In this document: one piece after another, positions 1 to 8,580 of the stretch
How positions within the stretch are numbered: position 1 is the first letter of the stretch
Layout of the letters: every line of letters starts with the position of its first letter
Source: Arthrobacter sp.
GTDB taxonomy: Bacteria; Actinomycetota; Actinomycetes; Actinomycetales; Micrococcaceae
Direction of reading: 5' to 3'
Length of the DNA: 64,000 nt
Assembly: GCF_031179985.1 (NCBI RefSeq)
Contig: NZ_JAPSHJ010000006.1
Coordinates: 55,845 to 119,844 of the forward strand
Translations under genes and position numbers: made by a program
The notes under the pieces: generated by a model
What the model saw: the letters and a program-made list of their open reading frames with translations, nothing else
Told to the model about the DNA's origin: nothing
Database searches by the model: none

Positions 1-64
1 CAGACGTGCGCGCTCTACTGCTGGAAGCAACTTCACCGCGGGATGTAGTCAGAGTTCCTTGTGG

Positions 65-1111
65 TTAGCGGGTGGTTCGCCCGACAAGCAGGCGCCAAGG
101 CTGCGACCGGAATAGGCGGTTGCCTGTAATGACCGACTCAGCGCAGGCAGCTCCCTGTTGACGGAGATCCTGCTCTATTGTCGTGAGGCCTCGGTCCTGC
201 CCGCTGGCGGACGCATCCCAACCGGTTACGGCAAGGTCCGCTGGAATCTGGATTCCGGCTTGGGTAGCGGCATCGAGGACGCCTCGGGCCTGCTCATCAC
301 TCATGGTGAGGATCAGATCCGGTCGGTCGCCGCTGCTGAACAGGCTTTCGGCGGCACGTACCGACTCGGTGGCGCTGTTGGTCGAACATACCCCAACAGG
401 GATTCGGCTCCAGTGGAATCCTGCGGCGGTGATGGCATCCCGGAATCCGAGCAGCCGGTTCCGGGTCACAGGGAAGGTGGCTTCTGCGGGGTCCGGCCCC
501 AGAGCGAGCGTTTCAGCTCGTAGTTTGGACAACGGAAAACTCACGATGGCCGGGCGCTTGCTCTGACGCAGCCCCTCCTCAGCGACAGCCCTTGCCGCCG
601 CCCGATCGTCGATGCCTATCAGGCCGAATTCGTTTCTCAGCGGCCCGCCGTGGATGCTGACCGGGCGGCCTGTCATGGCTAAGGCGTCAAGGACCGGATC
701 ATCATCCGTAGTCGTCCACACCACAAAGCCGTCGGCGGCCGCCGCCCGGATGCGCTGGGCATCCTCTGTCGAACCGTTCGTGGGAAGGATGGTCATGGCC
801 AGTCCGTGCCGGGCACAAACATCGGCTATCCCGGCAAGGAACCGTGTTGCCTGGGGATCGTCGAATGCGTAGGGAAGGCTCTCTCCCAAGACCACTCCAA
901 GCGCCCCGCTGGTTCCCCGACGCAAGGATCTTGCGCTGGGGTCCGGTCCGGGATAACCCAGCAATTGCGCAGCGGCCAGAACTTTTTCCCGGGATGCGGC
1001 AGACACTCGCGACGGAGTGCTGTAAGTGTATGAGGCTGTCATCACGGAGACCCCTGCCGTGCGTGCCACCTCGCTGAGCGTGACCCGGGAACCTGAAGAG
1101 GAAACTGGCAT
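65..1111 (-). CDS. LacI family transcriptional regulator
   Basis: A 348-aa repressor. An N-terminal helix-turn-helix (VTLSEVARTAGVSV, about residues 10-23) is followed by a LacI hinge and a periplasmic-binding-protein-like effector domain (LGVVLGESLPYAF onward). The ORF track extends to 1789, but the extra 226 residues are low-complexity antisense of the MFS gene. I place the start at the ATG at 1111, just before the HTH. A -10-like TATGCT lies six bases upstream of it, so the mRNA is probably leaderless. The usual TVSRVLN recognition segment is degenerate (TASYTYS), so the operator may be atypical. It is divergent from the MFS gene and shares a palindrome with it, which suggests autoregulation and control of the exporter. 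The effector is unknown. Confidence 0.88.
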   Translation of the reverse strand: MPVSSSGSRVTLSEVARTAGVSVMTASYTYSTPSRVSAASREKVLAAAQLLGYPGPDPSARSLRRGTSGALGVVLGESLPYAFDDPQATRFLAGIADVCARHGLAMTILPTNGSTEDAQRIRAAAADGFVVWTTTDDDPVLDALAMTGRPVSIHGGPLRNEFGLIGIDDRAAARAVAEEGLRQSKRPAIVSFPLSKLRAETLALGPDPAEATFPVTRNRLLGFRDAITAAGFHWSRIPVGVCSTNSATESVRAAESLFSSGDRPDLILTMSDEQARGVLDAATQAGIQIPADLAVTGWDASASGQDRGLTTIEQDLRQQGAACAESVITGNRLFRSQPWRLLVGRTTR

Positions 1112-1125
1112 AAACCCAGCATAGG

Positions 1126-1141
1126 TGTGTATCGTTACACA
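1126..1141. promoter_or_regulatory. LacI-type palindromic operator
   Basis: TGTGTATCGTTACACA has perfect 6-bp arms around a central CG, as in LacI-family operators. It is the only palindrome in the 31-bp gap between the two divergent start codons. It lies upstream of the lacI -10 (TATGCT, minus strand 1123-1118) and covers the likely MFS -10 (TATCGT, 1130-1135), so one bound repressor could block both promoters. Confidence 0.65.
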
Positions 1142-1142
1142 G

Positions 1143-2423
1143 ATGAACCGCTCACCCGTGTCTGCTGCTCCAAATGTGTCTTTGGCCTCGTACATGTCGT
1201 TCGCAGCATTTGGGATTTTTTGGGGTACTTGGGGTGCGTCAATTCCCGGCCTCAGAGCACAGACTGGCATTTCCGATGGCCAGCTCGGGATGGCTCTGTT
1301 GTTTATTGGTGCCGGGGCACTGCCGGCCATGCTGCTGGTCGGCCGGGTGGTTGATCGGCTGGGGGTTCGCCTCACAGCCGCGGCCGCCCTTACTGCCCAA
1401 GGCGTTTCAGGACTGGTTATCGCAGTGGGTGCGATGGACTTCACCACCCTATGTCTTGGCCTTCTCCTTGTAGGTGCGGCCAGCGGCGCGGCCGACGTCG
1501 CAATCAACGCCGCGGCAGGGGCTGCGGAGCAGGCAGCAGCAAGGCCGGTAATTACGCGATCCCACGGCATGTTTTCCGCCTTCGTGGTCGTCTCTAGCCT
1601 TGGCACCGGACTGTCAGCCACGCTTGGTGCAACCGTCGTATTCTCCTTCGCCGTGGTTGGCGTGGCGTCGGTTCTTGTTGCTCTGTTTCTTCTGCTCGCA
1701 CTTCCTCTCCAGAGTCCATCCGGTGCCGCTGCCGGTGCCGGCCCCGGAGTGAGGGAAGCGGGAGCAGAACTGAAGGACCGCGACAGCAACAGCGCCGGAG
1801 CTACTGTGGCGGTGTTACCCGTTCTCCTCCTTGGAGCTCTCGGCGCCTTAGCCTTCGCGGGCGAAAATGCCCATCAGAGCTGGTCAGCCGTGTTCTTTGA
1901 AGACGAGCTGCGAACCGGTCCCGGATTGAGTTCCACCGCCCCTGCTGTGTTCGCGACCGTGGTCGCTATCACCCGTTTCAGTGTCGGAGCCGTGAGAGCA
2001 ACCCAGGCGCGAGGCGTGTTGATCATCGGCGCGGCCGGCGCCACTCTCGGCGCGGCGATTCTGGCCATTGCGACAACGACCAGCATCGCCTGGATCGGGC
2101 TGGCGGTCTCCGCTGCAGGCACGGCGGTCCTGTATCCGACCCTGTTGGGAATGCTATCCCGCTCCACCCGTGAGGAAGCGCGGGGGAGGGCCACATCCCT
2201 CCTCGCCACCGTGTCCTACTTAGGGTTCCTCCTTGGCCCGGCCTATGTTGGCCTGTGGTCCGAAGCCGCTGGCCTTCGTGGGGCGATGCTGGCCGTTGCT
2301 GGACTTTGCGCGGCCTTGCTCGCATTGACCCCGGTCCTCCTACCGATCTTCCAGCGCCTTTCTGCATCCACGTCGATACCGTCCTCAGGCAATCAGGAAG
2401 AGAGTATAAAGCGACGGCCGTAA
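1143..2423 (+). CDS. MFS transporter (YbjJ-like)
   Basis: A 426-aa major facilitator protein with about 12 hydrophobic segments. The N-terminal FGIFWGTWGASIPGL segment and the following GLRAQTGISDGQLG motif are typical of the YbjJ-like MFS group, and the RVVDRLGVR loop matches MFS motif A. The annotated ORF begins at GTG 1125, inside the operator. I prefer ATG 1143, which directly follows the operator and lies seven bases after a TATCGT hexamer, giving a leaderless transcript; ATG 1194 is a further option. Location in the cytoplasmic membrane and export of a small metabolite are family inferences; the substrate is unknown. The divergent LacI gene is the likely regulator. Confidence 0.85.
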   Translation: MNRSPVSAAPNVSLASYMSFAAFGIFWGTWGASIPGLRAQTGISDGQLGMALLFIGAGALPAMLLVGRVVDRLGVRLTAAAALTAQGVSGLVIAVGAMDFTTLCLGLLLVGAASGAADVAINAAAGAAEQAAARPVITRSHGMFSAFVVVSSLGTGLSATLGATVVFSFAVVGVASVLVALFLLLALPLQSPSGAAAGAGPGVREAGAELKDRDSNSAGATVAVLPVLLLGALGALAFAGENAHQSWSAVFFEDELRTGPGLSSTAPAVFATVVAITRFSVGAVRATQARGVLIIGAAGATLGAAILAIATTTSIAWIGLAVSAAGTAVLYPTLLGMLSRSTREEARGRATSLLATVSYLGFLLGPAYVGLWSEAAGLRGAMLAVAGLCAALLALTPVLLPIFQRLSASTSIPSSGNQEESIKRRP

Positions 2424-2432
2424 GGTGGATGG

Positions 2433-2903
2433 ATGACCATCACTCTCCGCCGCTATGAATCCCGGGACGCTGCAGCGACCCTGGACGTCTTCTATCGGGC
2501 TGTTCATGTGACTGCTGCCTCAAGCTATTCACCTGAGCAGATTGCGGTGTGGGCTCCTGAGGACATTGATGTGGAGTCTTGGGGGCGCAAGCAGATCACA
2601 CGCAATGGAGTTGTCGCTGAAGTCGACGGTCAAGTTGCGGGTTTCAGTGATGTTGACGCGCAGGGATACATCGACATGATGTTCGTGGCCCCCGAACATG
2701 GCCGGACGGGTGTGGCAACAGCGCTGCTGTCTTGGATTGTGGTTGAAGCCTCCGGACGAGGGGCCAGCAGCCTCAGCACCAACGCCAGCGAAGCTGCCAA
2801 AAAGTTCTTTGAAAAGCATGGATTTAGGGCAGGTGAACATCGCCGGGTCCTCCGTGATGGAGTCATCCTGACCAACTACGCCATGAACCGGCCACTCTCT
2901 TAG
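2433..2903 (+). CDS. GNAT family N-acetyltransferase
   Basis: A 156-aa single-domain GNAT protein. The acetyl-CoA loop is visible as VAPEHGRTGVATALL (about residues 90-104), and the C-terminal AAKKFFEKHGF strand-helix is standard for the fold. The N-terminal stretch (DVFYRAVHVTAASSYSPEQIAVWAP) resembles YafP/ElaA-like small acetyltransferases. It starts nine bases after the MFS stop, with a purine-rich AAGGTGGA before the ATG, so it is probably co-transcribed with the MFS gene. The same bases also read as a -10 (TAAGGT) six bases from the ATG. The acceptor substrate is unknown; detoxification together with the exporter is speculation. Confidence 0.85.
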   Translation: MTITLRRYESRDAAATLDVFYRAVHVTAASSYSPEQIAVWAPEDIDVESWGRKQITRNGVVAEVDGQVAGFSDVDAQGYIDMMFVAPEHGRTGVATALLSWIVVEASGRGASSLSTNASEAAKKFFEKHGFRAGEHRRVLRDGVILTNYAMNRPLS

Positions 2904-2937
2904 ACCGTCGCTCGTCTTAAAGCTCGGCCAAAGAAAG

Positions 2938-2977
2938 GAGCCCTGGCTCCCTTAGCGAACTAAGGGAGCCAGGGCTC
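2938..2977. terminator. Bidirectional intrinsic terminator
   Basis: An 18-bp perfect stem (GAGCCCTGGCTCCCTTAG with its complement) closes a CGAA tetraloop. It sits between the convergent GNAT gene and the sugar-binding-protein gene. The minus-strand T tract (TTTCTTT) is better than the plus-strand one, so it mainly ends the sugar ABC operon. Confidence 0.9.
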
Positions 2978-3000
2978 TTGTGCTACTTGCCTACGGCGGA

Positions 3001-4110
3001 CTACTTCGTGATCGGTCCGAGGATCGGATCGTCAGTGTAGGCCGTTTTGACGTTGGCGGCGGTCACAATGACCGGCTCCAGCAGATAGGCCGGGACGATC
3101 TTGACTTTGTTGTCGTAGGACTTGTCGTCGTTGATCTCAGGTGTCTTGCCGGCCTGGAGATCCTTCACCATGGTGATGGCGTGTTCAACGAGCTTGCGGG
3201 TGTCCTTGTTGATGGTGGAGTACTGCTCGCCCGCCATGATGGACTTGACCGACTCAACTTCTGAATCCTGCCCGGTGATGACAGGAGTCGGCTGTCCGGC
3301 AGCCTTGACCGAGGTCAGTACAGCGCGTGCCAGGGCGTCATTCGGAGACAGCACGCCATCGAGTGTCGCATTGCTGTAGCTGCCGGTCAGCAGGGTGTCT
3401 GCACGGCGCTGGGCGTTTTCTGTCTCCCACCCCTGCGTGACGGCCTGCTCGAAGCTGGTCTGGCCGGAAAGTACCTTGAGTGTGCCGTCGTCGATCTTAG
3501 GCTTCAGGACACTCATGGCGCCGTTGAAGAAGACAGCCGCGTTGGCGTCATCAGGAGAGCCGGCGAAGAGCTCGATGTTGTACGGGCCGGATGGCTTCTT
3601 GGCCTTCAAGCCGTCCAGCAGAGCCTGGCCTTGGAGCTCGCCCACTTTGAAGTTGTCGTAGGCCACGTAGTAGTCCACGTTCTCGGTGTTCAGCAGCAGG
3701 CGGTCATAGGCGATAACGGTGGCGCCGGCATCCTTGGCCTGCTTCAGCTGGGTACCGAGCTGGGCGCCGTCGATTGCACCAACAATGATGACCTTGGCAC
3801 CCTTGGTGATCATTGCGCTGATCTGGTTCTGCTGCTCGGAAACGCCGCCGTTGGCGAACTGAACGTCCGCCTTGAAACCGGCGCTCGTGAGGCCGTCGTT
3901 GAACAGCTTCTCCGCGAGGACCCAGTTTTCGCTGGTCTTCTGGGGAAGCGCGACGCCGATGGAGGAGTCCTTCGGGAAGGCCTCGCCGCCGGCGGTTCCC
4001 CCCGTGGTGGGGGTTTCAGCGCGGCCGCAGGCTGTCAGCGCCAGTGCCGCAATGGCAGCGATTGCTGCTGCCTTTCCTGCTTTACCAATCAGTTGCATTT
4101 CTTGGTTCAC
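3001..4110 (-). CDS. chvE: Multiple-sugar ABC transporter substrate-binding lipoprotein (ChvE-like)
   Basis: A 369-aa lipoprotein. A short hydrophobic signal is followed by the lipobox LTAC, with the acylated Cys near residue 28. The mature part is a sugar-binding fold of the ChvE/XylF type: IGVALPQKTSENW, the ISAMITKGAKVIIVGAIDG strand-helix, VIAYDRLL, and VITGQDSEVESVKSI. It captures monosaccharides outside the membrane and delivers them to the MmsB-type permease. It is the last gene of the ATPase-permease-binding-protein operon. The track starts at GTG 4110; ATG 4098 (MQLIGKAGK) is an equally plausible start. Which sugar is bound (arabinose, xylose, galactose or glucose) cannot be read from sequence. 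Confidence 0.92.
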   Translation of the reverse strand: MNQEMQLIGKAGKAAAIAAIAALALTACGRAETPTTGGTAGGEAFPKDSSIGVALPQKTSENWVLAEKLFNDGLTSAGFKADVQFANGGVSEQQNQISAMITKGAKVIIVGAIDGAQLGTQLKQAKDAGATVIAYDRLLLNTENVDYYVAYDNFKVGELQGQALLDGLKAKKPSGPYNIELFAGSPDDANAAVFFNGAMSVLKPKIDDGTLKVLSGQTSFEQAVTQGWETENAQRRADTLLTGSYSNATLDGVLSPNDALARAVLTSVKAAGQPTPVITGQDSEVESVKSIMAGEQYSTINKDTRKLVEHAITMVKDLQAGKTPEINDDKSYDNKVKIVPAYLLEPVIVTAANVKTAYTDDPILGPITK

Positions 4111-4149
4111 TTTCTATAGGGGAGTGAGGAAGTGCTTTGCAGCCCGATT

Positions 4150-5430
4150 TCAGGCTTCTTTGGAAATGACCTCTTTGGTGGAGGTGGTCTCGTCTGGTTG
4201 GAGCGGGTTGCTGGGGCCGCCGGGGCGGCTGAAGTTCCTGGTCAGCAGCCCGATGATGGACGGCCTGCCCTGAGTCTTGTTGTAGACGTCGAAGGCAACA
4301 GCGATGAGCAAGACCATGCCCTTGATGATCTGCGTGAGGTCGGCGCCGACACCCATCAGCTGAAGACCGTTGTTCAGGACGGCCATCACCAGGCCACCCA
4401 CGATCGAGCCAATCACCGTGCCCACACCACCGGTCACTGCGGCACCGCCAATGAAGACTGCAGCAATCGCGTCCAGTTCCCAGCCGACGCCGTCGAACGG
4501 GCCGGAGGCTGTGGAGCGTCCAACGAAGATCATGCCGGCCAGCCCGGCGAGGACTGACATGTTCATCATGACCAGGAAGTTGACCTTCTTTGACTGCACA
4601 CCGGACAGCTCTGCTGCGTGCCTGTTTCCACCTACTGCGTACACGTGCCGCCCAATGACGGTCTTGGACGAGATGAAGCCGTAGATCAGGACAAGCACGG
4701 CCAGGATGAGACCCGGGATGGGGAATGAGGTGCCCGGACGCCCGGTTGCAAACAGGTACGTCGCGTAAAGAATGGCGCCACAGATAAGCACCAGCTTCAG
4801 GACGGTGACCCACATTTCGGGAACCTCGGCACCAAGTGCCTTCGCACGGTTCCGCGAGCGGAGCGCCCCGACAACCACAAAGGCGACGGCCACGAGGCCG
4901 AGCAGCAGGGTCAGGTTGTTGTAGCCGGTGCTCGGTCCCACCTCCGGCAGATAGCCTGAGCCAAGGAACTGGAAGTCAGCGGGAACAGGGATCGTGTTGG
5001 ATTTCCCGACGAACTGGTTGAAGCCTCGGAAGAGCAGCATGCCGGCCAGCGTCACAATAAATGCGGGAATACCCACGTAGGCCGTCCAGAACCCCTGCCA
5101 GGCGCCGATCAGCACACCAAGGCCCAGGCCCAGCAGCACGCCCAGGTACCAGGGGATGCCCCAATCACGGATGGCCAGCGCAACAGTGACGCCGACGAAG
5201 GCAGCGACCGAGCCAACCGAAAGGTCGATGTGCCCTGCGATAATCACCAGGACCATGCCGATGGCAAGGATCAGGATGTACGAGTTGCCGTTGAAGAGGT
5301 TGATGACGTTGCCCGGGGTAAGCGTTCTGCCCTCTGTGGCAATCTGGAAGAAGATGATCAGGGCAACCAAGGCAAAGATCATCCCGAATTGACGGGTATT
5401 TCCGCCAAAAAGCTTCTTGAGCGGGTTCAT
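4150..5430 (-). CDS. mmsB: Multiple monosaccharide ABC transporter permease
   Basis: A 426-aa inner-membrane permease of the ribose/xylose type. It has around ten hydrophobic segments, the VIIAGHIDLSVGSVAAF motif, and a C-terminal GGNRHAAELSGV loop that contacts the ATPase. The long loop around residues 150-170 (SNTIPVPADFQFLGSGYLPEVG) is typical of the MmsB/GguB group rather than of RbsC. It lies 45 bp after the ATPase gene and 39 bp before the binding protein, with nothing between them, so the three form one transcript. The single permease presumably works as a homodimer, as in other sugar importers of this class. Confidence 0.92.
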   Translation of the reverse strand: MNPLKKLFGGNTRQFGMIFALVALIIFFQIATEGRTLTPGNVINLFNGNSYILILAIGMVLVIIAGHIDLSVGSVAAFVGVTVALAIRDWGIPWYLGVLLGLGLGVLIGAWQGFWTAYVGIPAFIVTLAGMLLFRGFNQFVGKSNTIPVPADFQFLGSGYLPEVGPSTGYNNLTLLLGLVAVAFVVVGALRSRNRAKALGAEVPEMWVTVLKLVLICGAILYATYLFATGRPGTSFPIPGLILAVLVLIYGFISSKTVIGRHVYAVGGNRHAAELSGVQSKKVNFLVMMNMSVLAGLAGMIFVGRSTASGPFDGVGWELDAIAAVFIGGAAVTGGVGTVIGSIVGGLVMAVLNNGLQLMGVGADLTQIIKGMVLLIAVAFDVYNKTQGRPSIIGLLTRNFSRPGGPSNPLQPDETTSTKEVISKEA

Positions 5431-5475
5431 GGTTTCAGTCCTCGTATCTGGAAGGATCTGGAGTGTTCCAGAGGG

Positions 5476-7053
5476 TCAGGCGGTCTTACGGGCGGAAGTC
5501 ATCAGTTTCATGAGGCTTTCCTGGCTGGCTTCCTCTTTGTTCAGGACACCGGTGATGGAGCCTTCGAAGATGGTGTAGATGCGGTCCGAGAGCCCCAGGA
5601 GCTCCGGCAATTCTGAGGAAATAACGATGACGCCCTTCCCCTGGTTTGCCAGCTGCTGGATGATCCCGTAGATCTCGTACTTGGCCCCGACGTCGATGCC
5701 GCGGGTGGGTTCGTCCAGGATCAGCAGGTCCGGATCAGTGAACATCCATTTGGAGAGCACCACCTTCTGCTGGTTCCCACCGGAAAGCTTGGACACTCCT
5801 TCCTGAACCGAAGGGGTCTTTGTCCGCAGGGATTTCCGGTACTGCTCGGCGACCGTGAATTCCTTGTTGGTATCCACCACGCTGTTTTTGCTGATTGCCT
5901 TCAGGTTTGCCGAGACCGTGGTGGTCTTGATGTCATCCAGCAGGTTCAGTCCGAGGCTCTTGCGGTCCTCAGTGACATAGCCCAGGCCGGCGTCGATCGC
6001 CTGACGGACGCTGCGGAGATGGATTTCCTTGCCGTCCTTGTAGACATGCCCGGAAATGAACCGGCCGTACGAGCGGCCAAAGACCGAGCGCGCCAACTCC
6101 GTGCGGCCCGCCCCCATCAGACCGGCGAAGCCGACGATCTCGCCACGCCGCACAAAGAAGCTGGAGTTCTTGCAGACCAGGCGGTCCTGGATCTGAGGGT
6201 GACCCACTGTCCAGTTCTTGACCTCGAAGAAAACCTCGCCGATCTTGGGCTCATGATCAGGGAACCGCGATTCGAGGGTCCGGCCCACCATTCCCTTGAT
6301 GATGCGGTCCTCATCCACGCCGTCGGCCTTCACGTTCAGCGTCTCGATCGACTTGCCGTCGCGGATGATGGTGATGGAATCGGCGATCTGCTCGATCTCG
6401 TTCAGCTTGTGGGAAATGATGATGGACGTGATTCCTCTGCCCTTCAGGCCCAGGATCAGGTCCAGAAGGTGCTGGGAATCCGATTCATTCAATGCCGCTG
6501 TGGGCTCATCGAGGATCAGGATCTTGACGGACTTGTTCAGGGCCTTGGCGATTTCCACGAGCTGCTGTTTGCCGACGCCGATTTCCTTGATGGGGGTATC
6601 CGGATCCTCCCGGAGCCCCACACGCGCCAACAGTTCGGTGGAACGGATGCGGGCTTCCGCCCAGTCGATCACACCGCGTTTGGTGGGTTCGTTGCCCAGG
6701 AAGATGTTCTCCATGATGGAGAGTTCCGGGATGAGGGCGAGCTCCTGGTGGATGATCACGATGCCCGCGTGCTCGCTGGCCCGGATGTCCTTGAAATGCT
6801 GGACTTCGTTTTGGTAGACGATGTCGCCGCTGTAGCTGCCGTAGGGGTAGACACCGGACAGGACTTTCATCAAAGTCGATTTGCCGGCCCCGTTCTCGCC
6901 GCAGATCGCGTGGATCTCGCCGGCCTTCACGCGGAGGTTCACATCGGCCAATGCTTTAACGCCGGGGAACTCCTTGGTGATAGAGCGCATCTCGAGGATT
7001 GTCGGTTCGTTGTCTGTGCTGAGGGATTCACCTTGCGTATCCAGGGACGTCAT
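5476..7053 (-). CDS. mmsA: Multiple monosaccharide ABC transporter ATP-binding protein (double ATPase)
   Basis: A 525-aa tandem ATPase of the sugar-import class. Domain 1 has the Walker [10 protein letters not shown] (residues 52-60) and DEPTAALNE; domain 2 has the degenerate Walker [11 protein letters not shown] and the signature LSGGNQQKV with DEPTRGIDV. Such a weakened second P-loop is normal for RbsA/MmsA proteins. It energises uptake through the downstream permease. ATG 7053 is preceded by GGAGG about a dozen bases upstream. The 131-bp gap to the ROK gene carries a 25-bp motif repeated upstream of the ROK gene, which suggests that repressor controls this operon. Confidence 0.93.
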   Translation of the reverse strand: MTSLDTQGESLSTDNEPTILEMRSITKEFPGVKALADVNLRVKAGEIHAICGENGAGKSTLMKVLSGVYPYGSYSGDIVYQNEVQHFKDIRASEHAGIVIIHQELALIPELSIMENIFLGNEPTKRGVIDWAEARIRSTELLARVGLREDPDTPIKEIGVGKQQLVEIAKALNKSVKILILDEPTAALNESDSQHLLDLILGLKGRGITSIIISHKLNEIEQIADSITIIRDGKSIETLNVKADGVDEDRIIKGMVGRTLESRFPDHEPKIGEVFFEVKNWTVGHPQIQDRLVCKNSSFFVRRGEIVGFAGLMGAGRTELARSVFGRSYGRFISGHVYKDGKEIHLRSVRQAIDAGLGYVTEDRKSLGLNLLDDIKTTTVSANLKAISKNSVVDTNKEFTVAEQYRKSLRTKTPSVQEGVSKLSGGNQQKVVLSKWMFTDPDLLILDEPTRGIDVGAKYEIYGIIQQLANQGKGVIVISSELPELLGLSDRIYTIFEGSITGVLNKEEASQESLMKLMTSARKTA

Positions 7054-7140
7054 TTGCCCTTACGCCTCCAATGCATTGACTTCGTTGTCCGCCCAGCAAA
7101 TCGCAGGGCCGTCTGATGAGAAAGTAAACTGGATCGCTGC

Positions 7141-7165
7141 CCTTGTCGTCAAGTAGTTAACGCAA
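7141..7165 (-). promoter_or_regulatory. Repeated operator, copy 1 (mms operon)
   Basis: CCTTG-NN-GTCAAG-N-AGTTAACGCAA occurs here and again at 8401-8425, with 22 of 25 bases identical and in the same orientation. Read on the minus strand it contains TTGACG (7152-7147), a good -35, with TTTACT 18 bases further on as a possible -10 for mmsA. It probably binds the ROK regulator encoded between the two copies. Confidence 0.6.
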
Positions 7166-7171
7166 CAGCCC

Positions 7172-7188
7172 GATAACGAAAACGTTAC
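7172..7188. repeat. AT-rich inverted repeat before mmsA
   Basis: GATAACGAAAACGTTAC is an imperfect palindrome (GTAACG and CGTTAT arms around TTTT on the minus strand). It overlaps the ROK stop codon and lies just upstream of the copy-1 operator. It resembles LacI/CcpA-type operators and could carry a second layer of control on the mms operon. Confidence 0.35.
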
Positions 7189-8375
7189 TCCCTTCTGATT
7201 CCCGAGTGCTGGAATACCAAAGCCGCAGCTCCGAGCGCTTCTGCACGGTTGCCCAGGGATGACATGGTCAATGTGGTGGTTTCGCCAATGACGGGGACTG
7301 CGTGCCTGACCAGCCCGCGCCTGATGGGGTCCAGAAGCAGGCTGCCCAGACCCGCCAGCGGACCGCCCACAACGATGACTTCGGGGTTGATCAGGTTGGC
7401 CACATTTCCCAGGGCGCGGCCCACCGCCAGGCCCGCGTCATCGACTACGCGGAGGGTTGCGGAGTCCCTCGCCAGGGCCTTCCGGACGATGTCCTCAGGG
7501 GCCAGTGGCTTCTCCTCACCCCTGCTCAGGAGTTCGATCATGGTAGTGGTGGAAGCGATGGTTTCCAGGCATCCGCGGTTGCCGCAGCGGCAGATCAGCC
7601 CGTGTTCGTGAATGGTGGCATGGCCGATTTCTCCGGTGATCCCAACATTGCCGTAGTAGGGCGCGCCGTTGAGGATCAGCCCGGCCCCAATGCCGGATCC
7701 GATCTTCATAAACATGAGGTTGCTGATGCCGCTATGAGGTCCCCACGTCACCTCGGAGAGGGCGCCGAGATTGGCGTCGTTGTCAACAAAGACGGGGAAA
7801 TTGAGGGCTTCTTCCAGACTGTGCAGGATATTGATTCCGACCCATTCCGGCAGGATGGCGCCCTGCGCGACGGTGCCCGTCCGGCGGTCAATGGGGCCGG
7901 GTATTCCGACGCCGGCACCCACCACTGCGCGCCGTTCAACACCGCCTTCCTCGAGGAGTTTTCCCAGCAGTTCAACGGCTGTGCGGATGCCTTCCTCAGC
8001 GCTGTGTCCCAGCGGCAGGAGCACCGTTTCCTCAGCAATGATGTGGTATCCGAGCGAGGCCAGGACCACCCGCAGGTGCCTGCGTCCGAAATCGATTCCG
8101 ACTGCTACAGCGCCGTTGCTGTTGAGGCGCACATTCAGGGCCCGGCGCCCTGAACTGGTGGTCGGCTCGGTGGACGCCAGACCGGCGTCGAGCATGATCC
8201 TGACGATGTTGGACACTGTGGCCGTGGAGAGTCCCGTCTGACGCGCGAGGTCAGCCTGGGTCGACGGACCACTCAGAAGGCACTGGATGATCCGCTGTTG
8301 GTTCAGTTGTCTGAGGGCAGACTGTGAACCGGGGTTTTGGGGTCTGCTCTTCGTCGAGCGCGATGTGCCGGGCAT
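7185..8375 (-). CDS. ROK family transcriptional regulator
   Basis: A 396-aa repressor. The N-terminal winged HTH (QQRIIQCLLSGPSTQADLARQTGLSTATVSNIVR) is joined to a sugar-kinase-like ROK domain with VGIDFGRRHLRVVLA, the VFVDNDANLGALSE motif, GSGIGAGLI, and the zinc motif EHGLICRCGNRGCLE. This is the NagC/XylR/Mlc arrangement. In family members the domain binds a sugar or sugar phosphate and releases DNA. It lies directly upstream of mmsA in the same orientation, and shares a 25-bp repeated sequence with it, so it very probably represses sugar uptake and itself. The start has no clear ribosome site. Confidence 0.92.
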   Translation of the reverse strand: MPGTSRSTKSRPQNPGSQSALRQLNQQRIIQCLLSGPSTQADLARQTGLSTATVSNIVRIMLDAGLASTEPTTSSGRRALNVRLNSNGAVAVGIDFGRRHLRVVLASLGYHIIAEETVLLPLGHSAEEGIRTAVELLGKLLEEGGVERRAVVGAGVGIPGPIDRRTGTVAQGAILPEWVGINILHSLEEALNFPVFVDNDANLGALSEVTWGPHSGISNLMFMKIGSGIGAGLILNGAPYYGNVGITGEIGHATIHEHGLICRCGNRGCLETIASTTTMIELLSRGEEKPLAPEDIVRKALARDSATLRVVDDAGLAVGRALGNVANLINPEVIVVGGPLAGLGSLLLDPIRRGLVRHAVPVIGETTTLTMSSLGNRAEALGAAALVFQHSGIRRE

Positions 8376-8400
8376 GAAATGAAGCGTGCACCATCACGCC

Positions 8401-8425
8401 CCTTGCAGTCAAGAAGTTAACGCAA
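8401..8425 (-). promoter_or_regulatory. Repeated operator, copy 2 (ROK gene)
   Basis: The second copy of the 25-bp motif, ending 26 bp upstream of the ROK start codon. On the minus strand it contains TTGACT. Conservation at exactly these two sites points to autoregulation by the ROK protein. It also lies 156 bp from the divergent amidase gene. Confidence 0.6.
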
Positions 8426-8580
8426 ACATCGAGGCCCGTGATCAAGAACTCGGGGGACAAACTGCCCACCTAAATAGCAGGACGGGTCCAAATGCACCCC
8501 CTCAGATGGAGGAAGCGTCGCTAGTCTGAAGAGGGAGATTCGACGAGCGGGCGGATCCGCACAGGGAAAGTGGAGTGGTA

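Noticed and set aside
1112-1789. Upstream extension of the lacI ORF (226 residues)
   Set aside because: Antisense of the MFS gene; low complexity; the HTH begins right after ATG 1111 and a -10 precedes that ATG.
6019-7116. 365-codon plus-strand ORF antisense to mmsA
   Set aside because: Mirror of mmsA codons; no ribosome site or domain.
8251-8469. 72-codon minus-strand ORF overlapping the ROK N terminus
   Set aside because: Lies over the repeated operator and the ROK start; no ribosome site or homology.
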